A stretch of DNA of 64,000 nt from VAXT01 sp963827725. GTDB lineage: Bacteria > Actinomycetota > Thermoleophilia > Gaiellales > Gaiellaceae. Within the stretch, counting starts at the first letter, position 1. Every line of letters starts with the position of its first letter. The notes beneath the pieces are model-generated. The model did not search any database and was not told the origin of the DNA. It worked only from the letters and a program-made list of their open reading frames with translations. Below, piece by piece: positions 49,534 to 56,943 of this stretch. Position numbers and translations under genes: made by a program. The stretch is taken from positions 1,116,001 to 1,180,000 of the forward strand of contig CAWHBM010000001.1 in assembly GCA_963827725.1 (NCBI GenBank), in the 5' to 3' direction.

Positions 49534-50141
49534 TCGTCTACCGGGTCCCGTTCTCTACGAACGTGGAGCGGGTGTCGCTCGCGCTGGCTCACAAGGGCCT
49601 GGTCGTCCAGTGGGTCGACGTCGAGCCGTCAGATCGAAGCATCGTTGAGCAGATCAGCGGCCAGCCGCTCGTCCCGGTGCTCGTGGACGAAGGAGCGGTG
49701 ATCGCCGACTCGACCGCGATCCTGCGCCACCTCGAAAGGCTTCGACCCGAGTCTCCATTGTTTCCCGAGGATCCTGCACGGCACGCCGAGCTCGACGTCT
49801 TCCTCGATTGGTTCAACCGTGTCTGGAAACGACCGCCGAACGAGATCGAGGCGGAGCGAGGCAAGACCGAGCCCGACCAGGCGCGGATCGCCGAGCTAGG
49901 GCGTGAGCTGACGGGCTCACTCGATGTTTTCGAGCAGCTCCTGAGCGGGCGCGACTATCTCTTCGGAGAGTTCTGCGCGGCCGACTGCGCAGCGTTCCCG
50001 TTTCTGAAATATGCGCTCATCTTCGACGAGAGCGACACCGAGGAGTTCCACTTGATCCTCCGCGAGTTCCTCGTGCTGGGCGAGGCTCATCCCCGTGTAG
50101 CGGCCTGGATCCGGCGGGTGGACGAGCACCCGCGGGCGTAG
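49530..50141 (+). CDS. glutathione S-transferase-like protein
   Basis: 203 residues, GTG 49530. The thioredoxin-fold N-terminus is MIVYRVPFSTNVERVSLAL; the cis-Pro loop LVPVLVDEGAVIADSTAILRHL has the typical D/E-S glutathione gamma-glutamyl contact. The helical C-domain includes YLFGEFCAADCAAFPFL. The Ser of PFSTN may be catalytic. Actinobacteria usually lack glutathione, so the thiol cofactor is uncertain. Confidence 0.85.
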   Translation: MIVYRVPFSTNVERVSLALAHKGLVVQWVDVEPSDRSIVEQISGQPLVPVLVDEGAVIADSTAILRHLERLRPESPLFPEDPARHAELDVFLDWFNRVWKRPPNEIEAERGKTEPDQARIAELGRELTGSLDVFEQLLSGRDYLFGEFCAADCAAFPFLKYALIFDESDTEEFHLILREFLVLGEAHPRVAAWIRRVDEHPRA

Positions 50142-50143
50142 TG

Positions 50144-50500
50144 CTAGTCCGCGGGCGGCTGCCAGAGCTCGAAGCGGTTCCCCTCGGGATCGGTCGCCCA
50201 ACCGAATCGGCCGAGCTCGCTGTCCTCGATCTTGTCCTCGACGGGAACGCCGGCCTCGCGGAGCTGGGCGAGCATCGCGTCGAGGTCGCTCACGCGGTAG
50301 TTGACCATCGACTGCCGGCCGGAAGGCCCGAAGTAATCGGTGTCGTCGGCGAAGATCGCCCAGACCGTCACTCCGCCTTCGAACGGCGCGCCGCCCCAGT
50401 CCTGAACGTCGATCCCCAGATGCTTGGCGTACCAGCGGCGCAGCGCTTCAGGGTCGCGCGCACGGAAGAAGACGCCGCCGATGCCGTCAACGCGTTCCAT
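50144..50500 (-). CDS. VOC/glyoxalase-family protein
   Basis: 118 residues from ATG 50500. VFFRARDPEALRRWYAKHLGI opens the first beta-alpha-beta-beta-beta unit. YRVSDLDAMLAQLREAG and FGWATDPEGNRFELWQPP, with the terminal metal-ligand Glu, form the second. It is a metal-dependent lyase, dioxygenase or resistance protein of unknown substrate. It converges on the GST gene. Confidence 0.85.
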   Translation of the reverse strand: MERVDGIGGVFFRARDPEALRRWYAKHLGIDVQDWGGAPFEGGVTVWAIFADDTDYFGPSGRQSMVNYRVSDLDAMLAQLREAGVPVEDKIEDSELGRFGWATDPEGNRFELWQPPAD

Positions 50501-50569
50501 GGCTGCGAAGGCTACGCCCTCTCTATCGTGACGCGTGCGGTTCAACGACCGGCGTCAAGGAGGTGCTAA

Positions 50570-50812
50570 GTGGCACAGGCTGTCCAGCTCATCGGTGCGT
50601 TCCTGATCCTGATCGCGTTTGCGCTGGCTCAGGCAGGCTTGATGGCCCCGCGCGGCAGAGTGTTCCTCGTCCTCAACCTCGCGGGTGCGCTCGTCCTGGC
50701 CGGAAGTGCATATGCCGAGCGTCAGTGGGGCTTCTTCGTACTCGAAGCAGCGTGGGCGCTGGTCTCAGCGGCGGGCCTGATCCGCAGGCCTTCCGCGCCG
50801 GCCACTGCTTAG
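50570..50812 (+). CDS. CBU_0592-type small membrane protein
   Basis: 80 residues, GTG 50570 after AGGAGG. Three hydrophobic helices (VQLIGAFLILIAFALAQAGL, FLVLNLAGALVLAGSAYAE and FFVLEAAWALVSAAGLI). This layout, with Q-L-I-G and N-L-x-G positions, matches the CBU_0592 family, which has no known function. Confidence 0.75.
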   Translation: MAQAVQLIGAFLILIAFALAQAGLMAPRGRVFLVLNLAGALVLAGSAYAERQWGFFVLEAAWALVSAAGLIRRPSAPATA

Positions 50813-50817
50813 GTGGC

Positions 50818-51258
50818 CTACGCCTGAGTGGCGACAGCCTGCTCTGGCTGCGACTCCTGCGCCACTGTTCGCCAGAGGTTGTTCAGCCCGCTTTGCATGT
50901 AGGCGTAGAACGCCGGCGAGATCACGACGTAGAGGATTAGCCCGATCCAGCCGTTCAGCGGCTCGATGCCGGCCAGCTTCTGGGCCGCCTGCACGCGCTT
51001 GAACGTCGTCACCGTCGTCCAGATCGCAGGAACGATGATCAGCGCCCCGAGGGTGATCGCCAGCACCGACTTGGTCGGGCTGTCGCCGAGCTCGGTGCTC
51101 CCCTTGGCTTTGCCGAAGTCCTTCATCTCTCGGTTGATGAAGTACCACCAGCAGAAGAGATAGATGAAGAAGGTGATGAACGGGAGCAGCGCGGGCGCGA
51201 AGACACTGCGAATCTTGGCCGTTGTGCCTGCGCCGGGAATCTGAACCTCTTGCGCCAT
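50818..51258 (-). CDS. DUF4234 membrane protein
   Basis: 146 residues. Cytosolic N-terminus, then LLPFITFFIYLFCWWYFINREMKDFG, whose W-W-Y-F-I-N-R-E-M is the DUF4234 signature, and two more hydrophobic segments (VLAITLGALIIVPAIWTTV, IGLILYVVISPAFYAYMQSG). Function unknown. Confidence 0.8.
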   Translation of the reverse strand: MAQEVQIPGAGTTAKIRSVFAPALLPFITFFIYLFCWWYFINREMKDFGKAKGSTELGDSPTKSVLAITLGALIIVPAIWTTVTTFKRVQAAQKLAGIEPLNGWIGLILYVVISPAFYAYMQSGLNNLWRTVAQESQPEQAVATQA

Positions 51259-51287
51259 CCTCGAGGCGACTGTAACTGAGTCTTCGT

Positions 51288-51950
51288 CTAACGCGCGTTC
51301 TCGCGCGCCTCGAGGTTCGCGAGAAGCTCCTCGAGCGCGGTCCGCAGGCGCTGGGTCGCAGTCACAGCTGCCTCACGCCGGGGAAGCTCGCGAAGATCAT
51401 CGAGATCCACCGGCGGTGCGCAGGCGATCCGGATCCGCCCCAGGCGCGAGAGCCGGTCGGTGCCCATGATCGCCATCGGGACGAGCGGAGCTTCCGCCTG
51501 AAGAGCGACGAGTGCAGCGCCGCGGTGGAAAGGATCTCGGAGCTTCGTCCAATCCGTTTTTCCGAGGCGCGTTCCCTCGGGGAAAACCAGAACGATCTCC
51601 CCTTCCCGCACTAAATCCGCGGCGGTCTCGAGAGCATTGACGTCACCGCGTCCACGGCGCACTGGGAAGGCGCCCAGCGTCCGCAGCGCCCCTTTCAACG
51701 GGAATCGAAAGAGGTCCGCCTTGGCCATGAAGCGGACCTGTCGAGGAAAGAACGGATACGCGAGCGGCCAGGGGTCGATGACCGACAGGTGATTGGGAGC
51801 GAGAACGAATCCTCCCGTTGTGGGGAGATGCTCGGCGCCGTACACCCGTATTCGATAGACGATCCGAAGCAGGGGAATCACGACCACCCCGCACAGGAAG
51901 TAGGGGATCGTGGGACGTTTCGATCCCTTTCGGGCGCTCGCTCCAGCCAT
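51288..51950 (-). CDS. 1-acyl-glycerol-3-phosphate acyltransferase (PlsC-like)
   Basis: 220 residues from ATG 51950. The HX4D motif is NHLSVIDPW, then GRGDVNALETAADLV, the glycerol-phosphate site FPEGTRLGKTDWTKLRDPFHRGAA and VPMAIMGTDRL. It transfers an acyl chain to lysophosphatidic acid at the membrane. A hydrophobic N-terminal segment (IPYFLCGVVVIPLLRIVY) anchors it. Confidence 0.88.
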   Translation of the reverse strand: MAGASARKGSKRPTIPYFLCGVVVIPLLRIVYRIRVYGAEHLPTTGGFVLAPNHLSVIDPWPLAYPFFPRQVRFMAKADLFRFPLKGALRTLGAFPVRRGRGDVNALETAADLVREGEIVLVFPEGTRLGKTDWTKLRDPFHRGAALVALQAEAPLVPMAIMGTDRLSRLGRIRIACAPPVDLDDLRELPRREAAVTATQRLRTALEELLANLEARENAR

Positions 51951-51964
51951 CGAGGTCTGCACGT

Positions 51965-51970
51965 TAGCCT
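51965..51970 (+). promoter_or_regulatory. -10 box TAGCCT
   Basis: 6 nt from GTG 51977. Confidence 0.45.
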
Positions 51971-51976
51971 TGGTAG

Positions 51977-52294
51977 GTGGCGCAGCAAAACCGAAAGCTC
52001 GTCGTCTTCGTCCCTCACGACGCGTTGGACACCGTTCGAGAGGCGCTCTTCTCAGCCGGCGCGGGCCGCATCGGCGACTACGAGCACTGCTCCTGGTACA
52101 CGGAGGGGACGGGGACCTTCGTCGCCGGCGAGGCCGCAGCCCCGACGGTTGGCGAGCGCGGCCGGGAAGAGCGCGTTCCCGAAGTGCGTCTCGAGACCGT
52201 GTATCCGATCGACCGCGAAGCAGACGTCGTCCACGCGCTCCGCGTGGCGCACCCGTACGAGGAGCCTGCCTTCGACCTCTACGCGCTTCTGTGA
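51977..52294 (+). CDS. Nif3-insert-like (PII-fold) protein
   Basis: 105 residues, GTG start. KLVVFVPHDALDTVREALFSAGAGRIGDYEHCSWYTEG and a C-terminal LETVYPIDREADVVHALRVAHPYEEPAFDLY match the roughly 100-residue domain inserted in Nif3/YqfO proteins, here free-standing. The metal- or ligand-binding H in AHPYEE is kept. It overlaps the RNase H gene by 4 bp. Confidence 0.82.
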   Translation: MAQQNRKLVVFVPHDALDTVREALFSAGAGRIGDYEHCSWYTEGTGTFVAGEAAAPTVGERGREERVPEVRLETVYPIDREADVVHALRVAHPYEEPAFDLYALL

Positions 52295-52695
52295 CGACCA
52301 AGCTCTTCACGGACGGCGGCGCTCGGGGAAATCCGGGACCGGCCGCGTTCGCATACGTGCTCGAGACTGAGGACGGGACCGTCCTTGCCGCGCACGGCGA
52401 GGCGATCGGCGTCGCCACGAACAACGTGGCCGAGTACCGGGCGCTCGTGGAGGGCCTGCGAAAAGCTGTAGAGCTCCAGCTCGACGAGGTCGAGGTCGTC
52501 TCCGACTCCGAGTTGCTCGTCCACCAGATGCGCGGGGACTACAAGGTCAAGAACGAGGCTCTTCGCGAGCTCTGGCTCGACGCCAACGACCTCGAGAAGG
52601 AGCTTGGAAAAGTCACCTACACGGCCGTTCGCCGTGAGCACAACGAGCTCGCCGACAGCCTCGTGAACGAGGCCCTCGATGCGAGTGAGGGCTAG
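52291..52695 (+). CDS. ribonuclease HI family protein
   Basis: 134 residues from GTG 52291. The acidic active site is complete: TDGGARGNPGP (Asp), NNVAEYRAL (Glu), SDSELLVHQM (Asp) and NELADSLVNEA (Asp). It cleaves RNA in RNA:DNA hybrids. The short form without a hybrid-binding domain resembles the N-terminal domain of actinobacterial RNase HI/phosphatase fusions. Confidence 0.92.
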   Translation: MTTKLFTDGGARGNPGPAAFAYVLETEDGTVLAAHGEAIGVATNNVAEYRALVEGLRKAVELQLDEVEVVSDSELLVHQMRGDYKVKNEALRELWLDANDLEKELGKVTYTAVRREHNELADSLVNEALDASEG

Positions 52696-52707
52696 GAAAA
52701 CCGCGGC

Positions 52708-52713
52708 TATACT
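52708..52713 (+). promoter_or_regulatory. -10 box TATACT of tRNA-Gly
   Basis: A one-mismatch -10, 10 bp before the tRNA 5' end. It is the best -10 in the window. Confidence 0.55.
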
Positions 52714-52723
52714 CAGGTGACTC

Positions 52724-52796
52724 GCGGATGTAGCTCAGTTGGTAGAGCGTCTGCTTGCCATGCAGAAGGTCGTGGGTTCGAGCCCCATCATCCGCT
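52724..52796 (+). tRNA. tRNA-Gly (GCC)
   Basis: Cloverleaf: acceptor GCGGATG/CATCCGC, D-arm GCTC-AGTTGGTA-GAGC, anticodon arm TCTGC-TTGCCAT-GCAGA (anticodon GCC), T-arm GTGGG-TTCGAGC-CCCAT. Discriminator T, no encoded CCA. Confidence 0.95.
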
Positions 52797-52811
52797 CTCG
52801 CTTCCCTGACC

Positions 52812-52855
52812 GGCGGGTCGCTCCCGCCGGGCGGAGCCCGGCTCCGCGACCCGCC
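52812..52855. terminator. long hairpin after tRNA-Gly
   Basis: GGCGGGTCGC (52812-52821) pairs with GCGACCCGCC (52846-52855), with an inner CCGGGC-GGA-GCCCGG stem. Position 16 bp after the tRNA suggests its terminator. Confidence 0.6.
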
Positions 52856-52861
52856 TCGCGC

Positions 52862-52930
52862 CGCTCAGACCCCTCCTGCGAGCGGCCCGTGTGTGCCAAC
52901 ACTGTTCCGCTCGCATACGGGGTCTGAGCG
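52862..52930. repeat. rod-like hairpin, 69 bp
   Basis: Outer arms of 12 bp (CGCTCAGACCCC at 52862-52873 and its complement at 52919-52930), inner arms of 9 bp (TGCGAGCGG at 52877-52885 and its complement at 52907-52915) and a GTGT/ACAC tip. It is single-copy in this window. Confidence 0.6.
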
Positions 52931-53068
52931 ACGCGTCAGGAAACCGAGAGTGGGGAGGCGCCCTCTCTGAGTCGCCACTGCTCTTCCTTGAACGGACCAG
53001 GGCGGGGCAATAGGCTGGGCGCCTGCTTCAGCGGCGACCTTAACGCCGCAAATCTCGGCACGACGGAC

Positions 53069-54421
53069 ATGACAGAGACCGAAACGCAAACCGAATACAG
53101 CTTTCGCAACTGGAACGGGTCCGCCATCTCGCACCCGCGAGTCGTCGTCGCCCCGGCCAATCTCGAGGAGCTGCGGGCCGCCGTCGTGGATGCCGACCGC
53201 TACCCGACGGCGCTGCGCCCGATCGGGAACCTCCACTCCCTGAACGCCTGCTTCGTGACGAGTGGCACACACCTCGAGATGAAGAACTTCAACTCGATCG
53301 TCGTCGACCGAGCGGCTGAGACGGTGACGGTGGGGGCCGGCGTCTCGCTGATTCGGATTCGCGACGCGCTGCGGCCGCACGGGCTCCGGCTGGAGGTGAC
53401 GCCGGAGATCGGAAGCGCGACCGCCGGCTCCGTCTCCTGCGGCGGAACGAAGGACGCGTCACTCAAAGGCGGACTTGCCCAGGTCAGCTCGACGGTCGTC
53501 GGCATGCGCCTTGTGAATGCGAACGGCGAGATCGAGGAGGTGACGGAAGAGTCGGACCCCGAGCGGATGAAAGTGCTCCGCTCGAGCTACGGCCTGCTCG
53601 GCGTGATCTTCGAGGTGACGTTCAGGACACACCCTGCTGCGGTGCTAGAGGTCGACTACGAGATCATCTCGCTCGATCCGGTGCCGCCGGTGGAGCGCGT
53701 GCTCGGTGACGCGGACGGCGTGCTCTCCTTCATCGATCCGTACGCACGACGTGTGATCGCGGAGCGTCGGACGATCGCGCCGGAAGGCGCGCAGATCTCG
53801 CGCTTCTCGCGCATGAAGCGGCGCACGCGCGACAAGCTCTGGGAGCAGTACAGCGTTTTCCCGATGCTGATGCGCAACCGCGGCTACGCGGTGACGGGCT
53901 TTGGCACCCGCGGGGTGATGCGCGGCGTCAGCGCGCTCGGCGGCTACCGTGCGTACCGCGCCGACTCGAACATCGACTTCGAGCACAAGCGGCGCCACTA
54001 CTTCGACTTCACGTTCTGGGCGATCCCACGCAGCCGCTGGGGCGAGTTTGTCCCGAGCTTCTTCGACTTCTGCGACGAGTTCCGCTCGCGGACCGGATTC
54101 AGGTACTCGCTGACGACGGAGACCTACTTCATGGCTCAGGACGGAAACGCACTCCTGTCCCCGGCACCCACGGAGCCGGTGTTCACGATGGACCCCGTCG
54201 ACCACCGGAGCACACACCCGTTGTGGCTGCGCTTCAACAGCGAGCTGAACGAGCTCGCCGCAGACCACGGAGGGCGCCCGTACCTCAATCAGACGAAGGA
54301 GCTCAGCAAGGAGGTCGTCCACCGCACGCTGGGCGAAGACTGGCAGCGGTTCCTGGAGATACGTGAGCGCGAGGATCCGGACGGACGGTTTCTGAGCGAC
54401 TACTTCGCCGAGTTGATCTAG
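53069..54421 (+). CDS. VAO-family FAD-linked oxidase, paralogue 1
   Basis: 450 residues from ATG 53069; an in-frame ATG at 52988 adds 27 unrelated residues. The PP-loop FAD domain includes LRPIGNLHSLNACF, where His could carry covalent FAD, and VTVGAGVSLIRIRDALR, GSATAGSVSCGGTKDAS and SSYGLLGVIFEVTFR. The substrate domain has FTFWAIPRSRWGEFVPSFF and ends RFLSDYF. It belongs to the aldonolactone/alditol oxidase-like group. About 8.4 kb on lies a clear paralogue (62807). The aminotransferase gene follows by 31 bp. Confidence 0.85.
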   Translation: MTETETQTEYSFRNWNGSAISHPRVVVAPANLEELRAAVVDADRYPTALRPIGNLHSLNACFVTSGTHLEMKNFNSIVVDRAAETVTVGAGVSLIRIRDALRPHGLRLEVTPEIGSATAGSVSCGGTKDASLKGGLAQVSSTVVGMRLVNANGEIEEVTEESDPERMKVLRSSYGLLGVIFEVTFRTHPAAVLEVDYEIISLDPVPPVERVLGDADGVLSFIDPYARRVIAERRTIAPEGAQISRFSRMKRRTRDKLWEQYSVFPMLMRNRGYAVTGFGTRGVMRGVSALGGYRAYRADSNIDFEHKRRHYFDFTFWAIPRSRWGEFVPSFFDFCDEFRSRTGFRYSLTTETYFMAQDGNALLSPAPTEPVFTMDPVDHRSTHPLWLRFNSELNELAADHGGRPYLNQTKELSKEVVHRTLGEDWQRFLEIREREDPDGRFLSDYFAELI

Positions 54422-54452
54422 CGGTCAGGGTCAACCAGACTCGGGGGAACTG

Positions 54453-55739
54453 ATGAAAGTCGAGCCGAGCACGGACTCCGCCCAGACGATCGCCCGGTAC
54501 CGCGCGCACGTCTCCGCGGGGATGGCGATGCTCGCCGAGCTGATGGACGCGCACGTCGAGGTGCGCTCTGGCGGAACGAAGATCTGGGACGAGGAAGGCA
54601 CCGAGTACCTCGACTGCGGCGGCTACGGCGTCTTCATCCTCGGCCATCGCTATCCACGGGTGGTCGCCGCTGTGCACGAGCAGCTCGATCGTCACCCGAT
54701 GTCCTCCCGTGTTCTGCTCAACGGGGATCTGGCGCGGGCGGCCGAGCAGCTGGCACGCGTTGCGCCCGACGGCCTCGAATACGTCTTCTTCACCAACTCT
54801 GGCGCGGAGGCGACCGAGCTTGCGATCAAGCTCGCGCGTGTCAACGGCCGGCGCCGTTTGATCTCAACGCAGGGCGGCTTCCACGGGAAGACCAACGGCG
54901 CACTCTCGGTGACGGGAAAGGCGATGTTCCGCGATCCCTTCGAGCCGGGGCTGGCTGACGTCAGCTTTGTGGCCTTCGACGACGTGGACGCGCTGGACGC
55001 CGAGCTCGCTGCCGGCGATCCGGCTGCCGTCATCCTGGAGCCGATCCAGGCCGAAGGGGGCGTGATCATCCCGGCGGATGGCTACCTGAAGGCGGTCCGT
55101 GAGCTGTGCGACCGTCACGGCGCTCTGTTCGTACTGGACGAGGTGCAGACCGGCCTCGGTCGACTGGGGAGCTGGTGGGGCGCCGATCGCGAAGGTGTCG
55201 TTCCGGACGTGCTCCTCGTCGGCAAGGGGCTGAGCGGCGGGGTCGTCCCGGTGGCCGGCATCGTCGCCACGCCTGACGTCTACCAGACGATCAGCGAGGA
55301 TCCGCTCCTGCACTCCTCCACCTACGCAGGCAACCCGCTCGCGATGTCGGCGGCGAGTGCCGCGATCACGGCCCTGGAGGAGGACGACATCATCCCCCGG
55401 GCGAAATCACTCGGAGCCCGGTTGCTGGACGAGCTTGGGTCGCTGAAACGGGACCATGCGCCGAGCGTGCTCGCGGAGGTCCGCGGGTGCGGGCTGCTTC
55501 TCGCGTTCGAGTTCGAAGAGGACCACTTCGCCGGCGACTTCGTGCTCGAGCTCCTGAACAGGCACGTGATCGTCTCGACCTCGTTGAACGCCAACCGTGT
55601 GGTGCGCTTGCACCCGGCGGCGATCATGGACGAGGATGACATCCAGTGGCTCCTCGGCGCGATGCGCGAGAGCGCGGACGCCGTCGAGGAGCGGTTCGGG
55701 AGCACGAACACCGGCGGGGAGGGAGGGTCCGATGCGTAG
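54453..55739 (+). CDS. class III PLP aminotransferase
   Basis: 428 residues. EGTEYLDCGGYGVFILGHRYP, YVFFTNSGAEATELAIKLAR (phosphate loop), FVLDEVQTGLGRLGSWWG and the Schiff-base Lys in DVLLVGKGLSGGVVPVAGI are all present. The group includes acetylornithine, GABA, polyamine and omega-amine aminotransferases that act on terminal amines or aldehydes. It overlaps the SRPBCC gene by 8 bp and follows the FAD oxidase, so these three act together. Confidence 0.9.
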   Translation: MKVEPSTDSAQTIARYRAHVSAGMAMLAELMDAHVEVRSGGTKIWDEEGTEYLDCGGYGVFILGHRYPRVVAAVHEQLDRHPMSSRVLLNGDLARAAEQLARVAPDGLEYVFFTNSGAEATELAIKLARVNGRRRLISTQGGFHGKTNGALSVTGKAMFRDPFEPGLADVSFVAFDDVDALDAELAAGDPAAVILEPIQAEGGVIIPADGYLKAVRELCDRHGALFVLDEVQTGLGRLGSWWGADREGVVPDVLLVGKGLSGGVVPVAGIVATPDVYQTISEDPLLHSSTYAGNPLAMSAASAAITALEEDDIIPRAKSLGARLLDELGSLKRDHAPSVLAEVRGCGLLLAFEFEEDHFAGDFVLELLNRHVIVSTSLNANRVVRLHPAAIMDEDDIQWLLGAMRESADAVEERFGSTNTGGEGGSDA

Positions 55740-56178
55740 CACCGAGATGAAAGGCCGCCTTAGCGGCGTCACTGCGTCCGAGGCGTTCAACCGCCTCGCC
55801 GACTTCGAATCCTACGCGGAGCTAGCCCCTTCGATCCGCTCGATCGCAGTCGAGCAAGTCGACGAGCGGACGCTCCGCACCACGTGGGAAGTCGAGTTCC
55901 GGGGAGGCTCGATGCGCTGGGTCGAAGAGGATCGCCTCGACCCCGAGGCAGGCACGATCGCCTTCGAGCTCGTCGAGGGCAATCTCAAGCACTTCAGCGG
56001 CTCGTGGGCCGTGGTCGACTCGGGCGGCGGGAGCGAGGTGCGCTTCCTCTGCGACTTCGCGGTCGGGATGCCGGCGATGGCCACGTTCATCGATCCGCTC
56101 GCGGAGCGCGCGATCCGGGACAACATCACCGAGATCCTGGAGGGCTTGTTCGGCGCGGCTTACGAGCCGGCGGGCTGA
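55732..56178 (+). CDS. SRPBCC/START-like (RatA-type) protein
   Basis: 148 residues from ATG 55732. MKGRLSGVTASEAFNRLADFESYAELAPSIRSI is the polyketide-cyclase/COQ10-like start; the beta-sheet and the long C-terminal helix (RAIRDNITEILEGLFGAAY) complete the helix-grip fold. It binds a hydrophobic small molecule. In a cluster with lipid and redox enzymes it could hold a lipid intermediate. Its 3' end overlaps the phosphoesterase by 19 bp. Confidence 0.82.
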   Translation: MRSTEMKGRLSGVTASEAFNRLADFESYAELAPSIRSIAVEQVDERTLRTTWEVEFRGGSMRWVEEDRLDPEAGTIAFELVEGNLKHFSGSWAVVDSGGGSEVRFLCDFAVGMPAMATFIDPLAERAIRDNITEILEGLFGAAYEPAG

Positions 56179-56906
56179 GAGTCCGGCAACTCCCAGCATT
56201 CCGCCCACCAGTCGGCGTGCGGCATTCCGCTGTTTCGGCTGAGGCGCAGAAACGCCTCGACGTCGAAGGTCGTGCGTCGCAACTCGACCTCGAGTCGCCC
56301 ATCCAGGGAGGTCAGGATCCCGTACTCGGCCCACGGAGCGATCCGTATGGGTCGGGGCCACCACTCGACAAAGGGCAGCCCGACGCTTCCGGGATTGACC
56401 AGGATCGACTTCTCGAACCGGCGAACGAGCTGCAGATGGGTGTGACCGCCGACGAGCACCGGCTCCGAGTGTCCGTCGAGCATTTCCCTAAGCTCCTCGT
56501 CGGGGGTCGTCGCGAAGATCCAATCGTCATAGGAGCGCGGCGACCCGTGAAAGAAGACTGCGTCCTGGCCGTCGAGATCGAGCTCGAGCGTCGGCACGAA
56601 GCTCCGCATGAACTCTCGATCCTCGTCCGAGAGAAACTGCGCCCACCACTCGGCAGTCTGAGCCAGCTTGAGCCCGACCTCGTCCTTGGCCTCCGGCATT
56701 CCCTCGAGGAAGCAGGCGTCCCAGTTGCCCATCACGACAGGGCAGTCGAGCTCTCGAATGCCGGCTAGCGCCTCAGTCGGCTGCGGGCCGACGGCCACGT
56801 CGCCCAAGCAAACGATCTGGTCGACCTCGGCCTTCGCGATCTCCGCCAGGACGGCGTCGAGGGCGAGCCGGTTGCCGTGGATATCCGAGATGAGCGCAAC
56901 GCGCAC
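56160..56906 (-). CDS. calcineurin-like metallophosphoesterase
   Basis: 248 residues. The five metal motifs are seen: SDIHGN, CLGDVAVGP, GNWD, FHGSPRS and GGHTHLQ. It belongs to the YfcE/MJ0936-like group of small phosphodiesterases. The family includes cyclic-nucleotide phosphodiesterases, which is worth noting beside two cNMP-domain proteins. It is probably co-transcribed behind the alpha-dioxygenase gene (37 bp gap). Confidence 0.88.
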   Translation of the reverse strand: MRVALISDIHGNRLALDAVLAEIAKAEVDQIVCLGDVAVGPQPTEALAGIRELDCPVVMGNWDACFLEGMPEAKDEVGLKLAQTAEWWAQFLSDEDREFMRSFVPTLELDLDGQDAVFFHGSPRSYDDWIFATTPDEELREMLDGHSEPVLVGGHTHLQLVRRFEKSILVNPGSVGLPFVEWWPRPIRIAPWAEYGILTSLDGRLEVELRRTTFDVEAFLRLSRNSGMPHADWWAECWELPDSQPAGS

Positions 56907-56943
56907 GTGAGGGCCTGAGTTCAGTGGTGCTGCCGGATGAACC

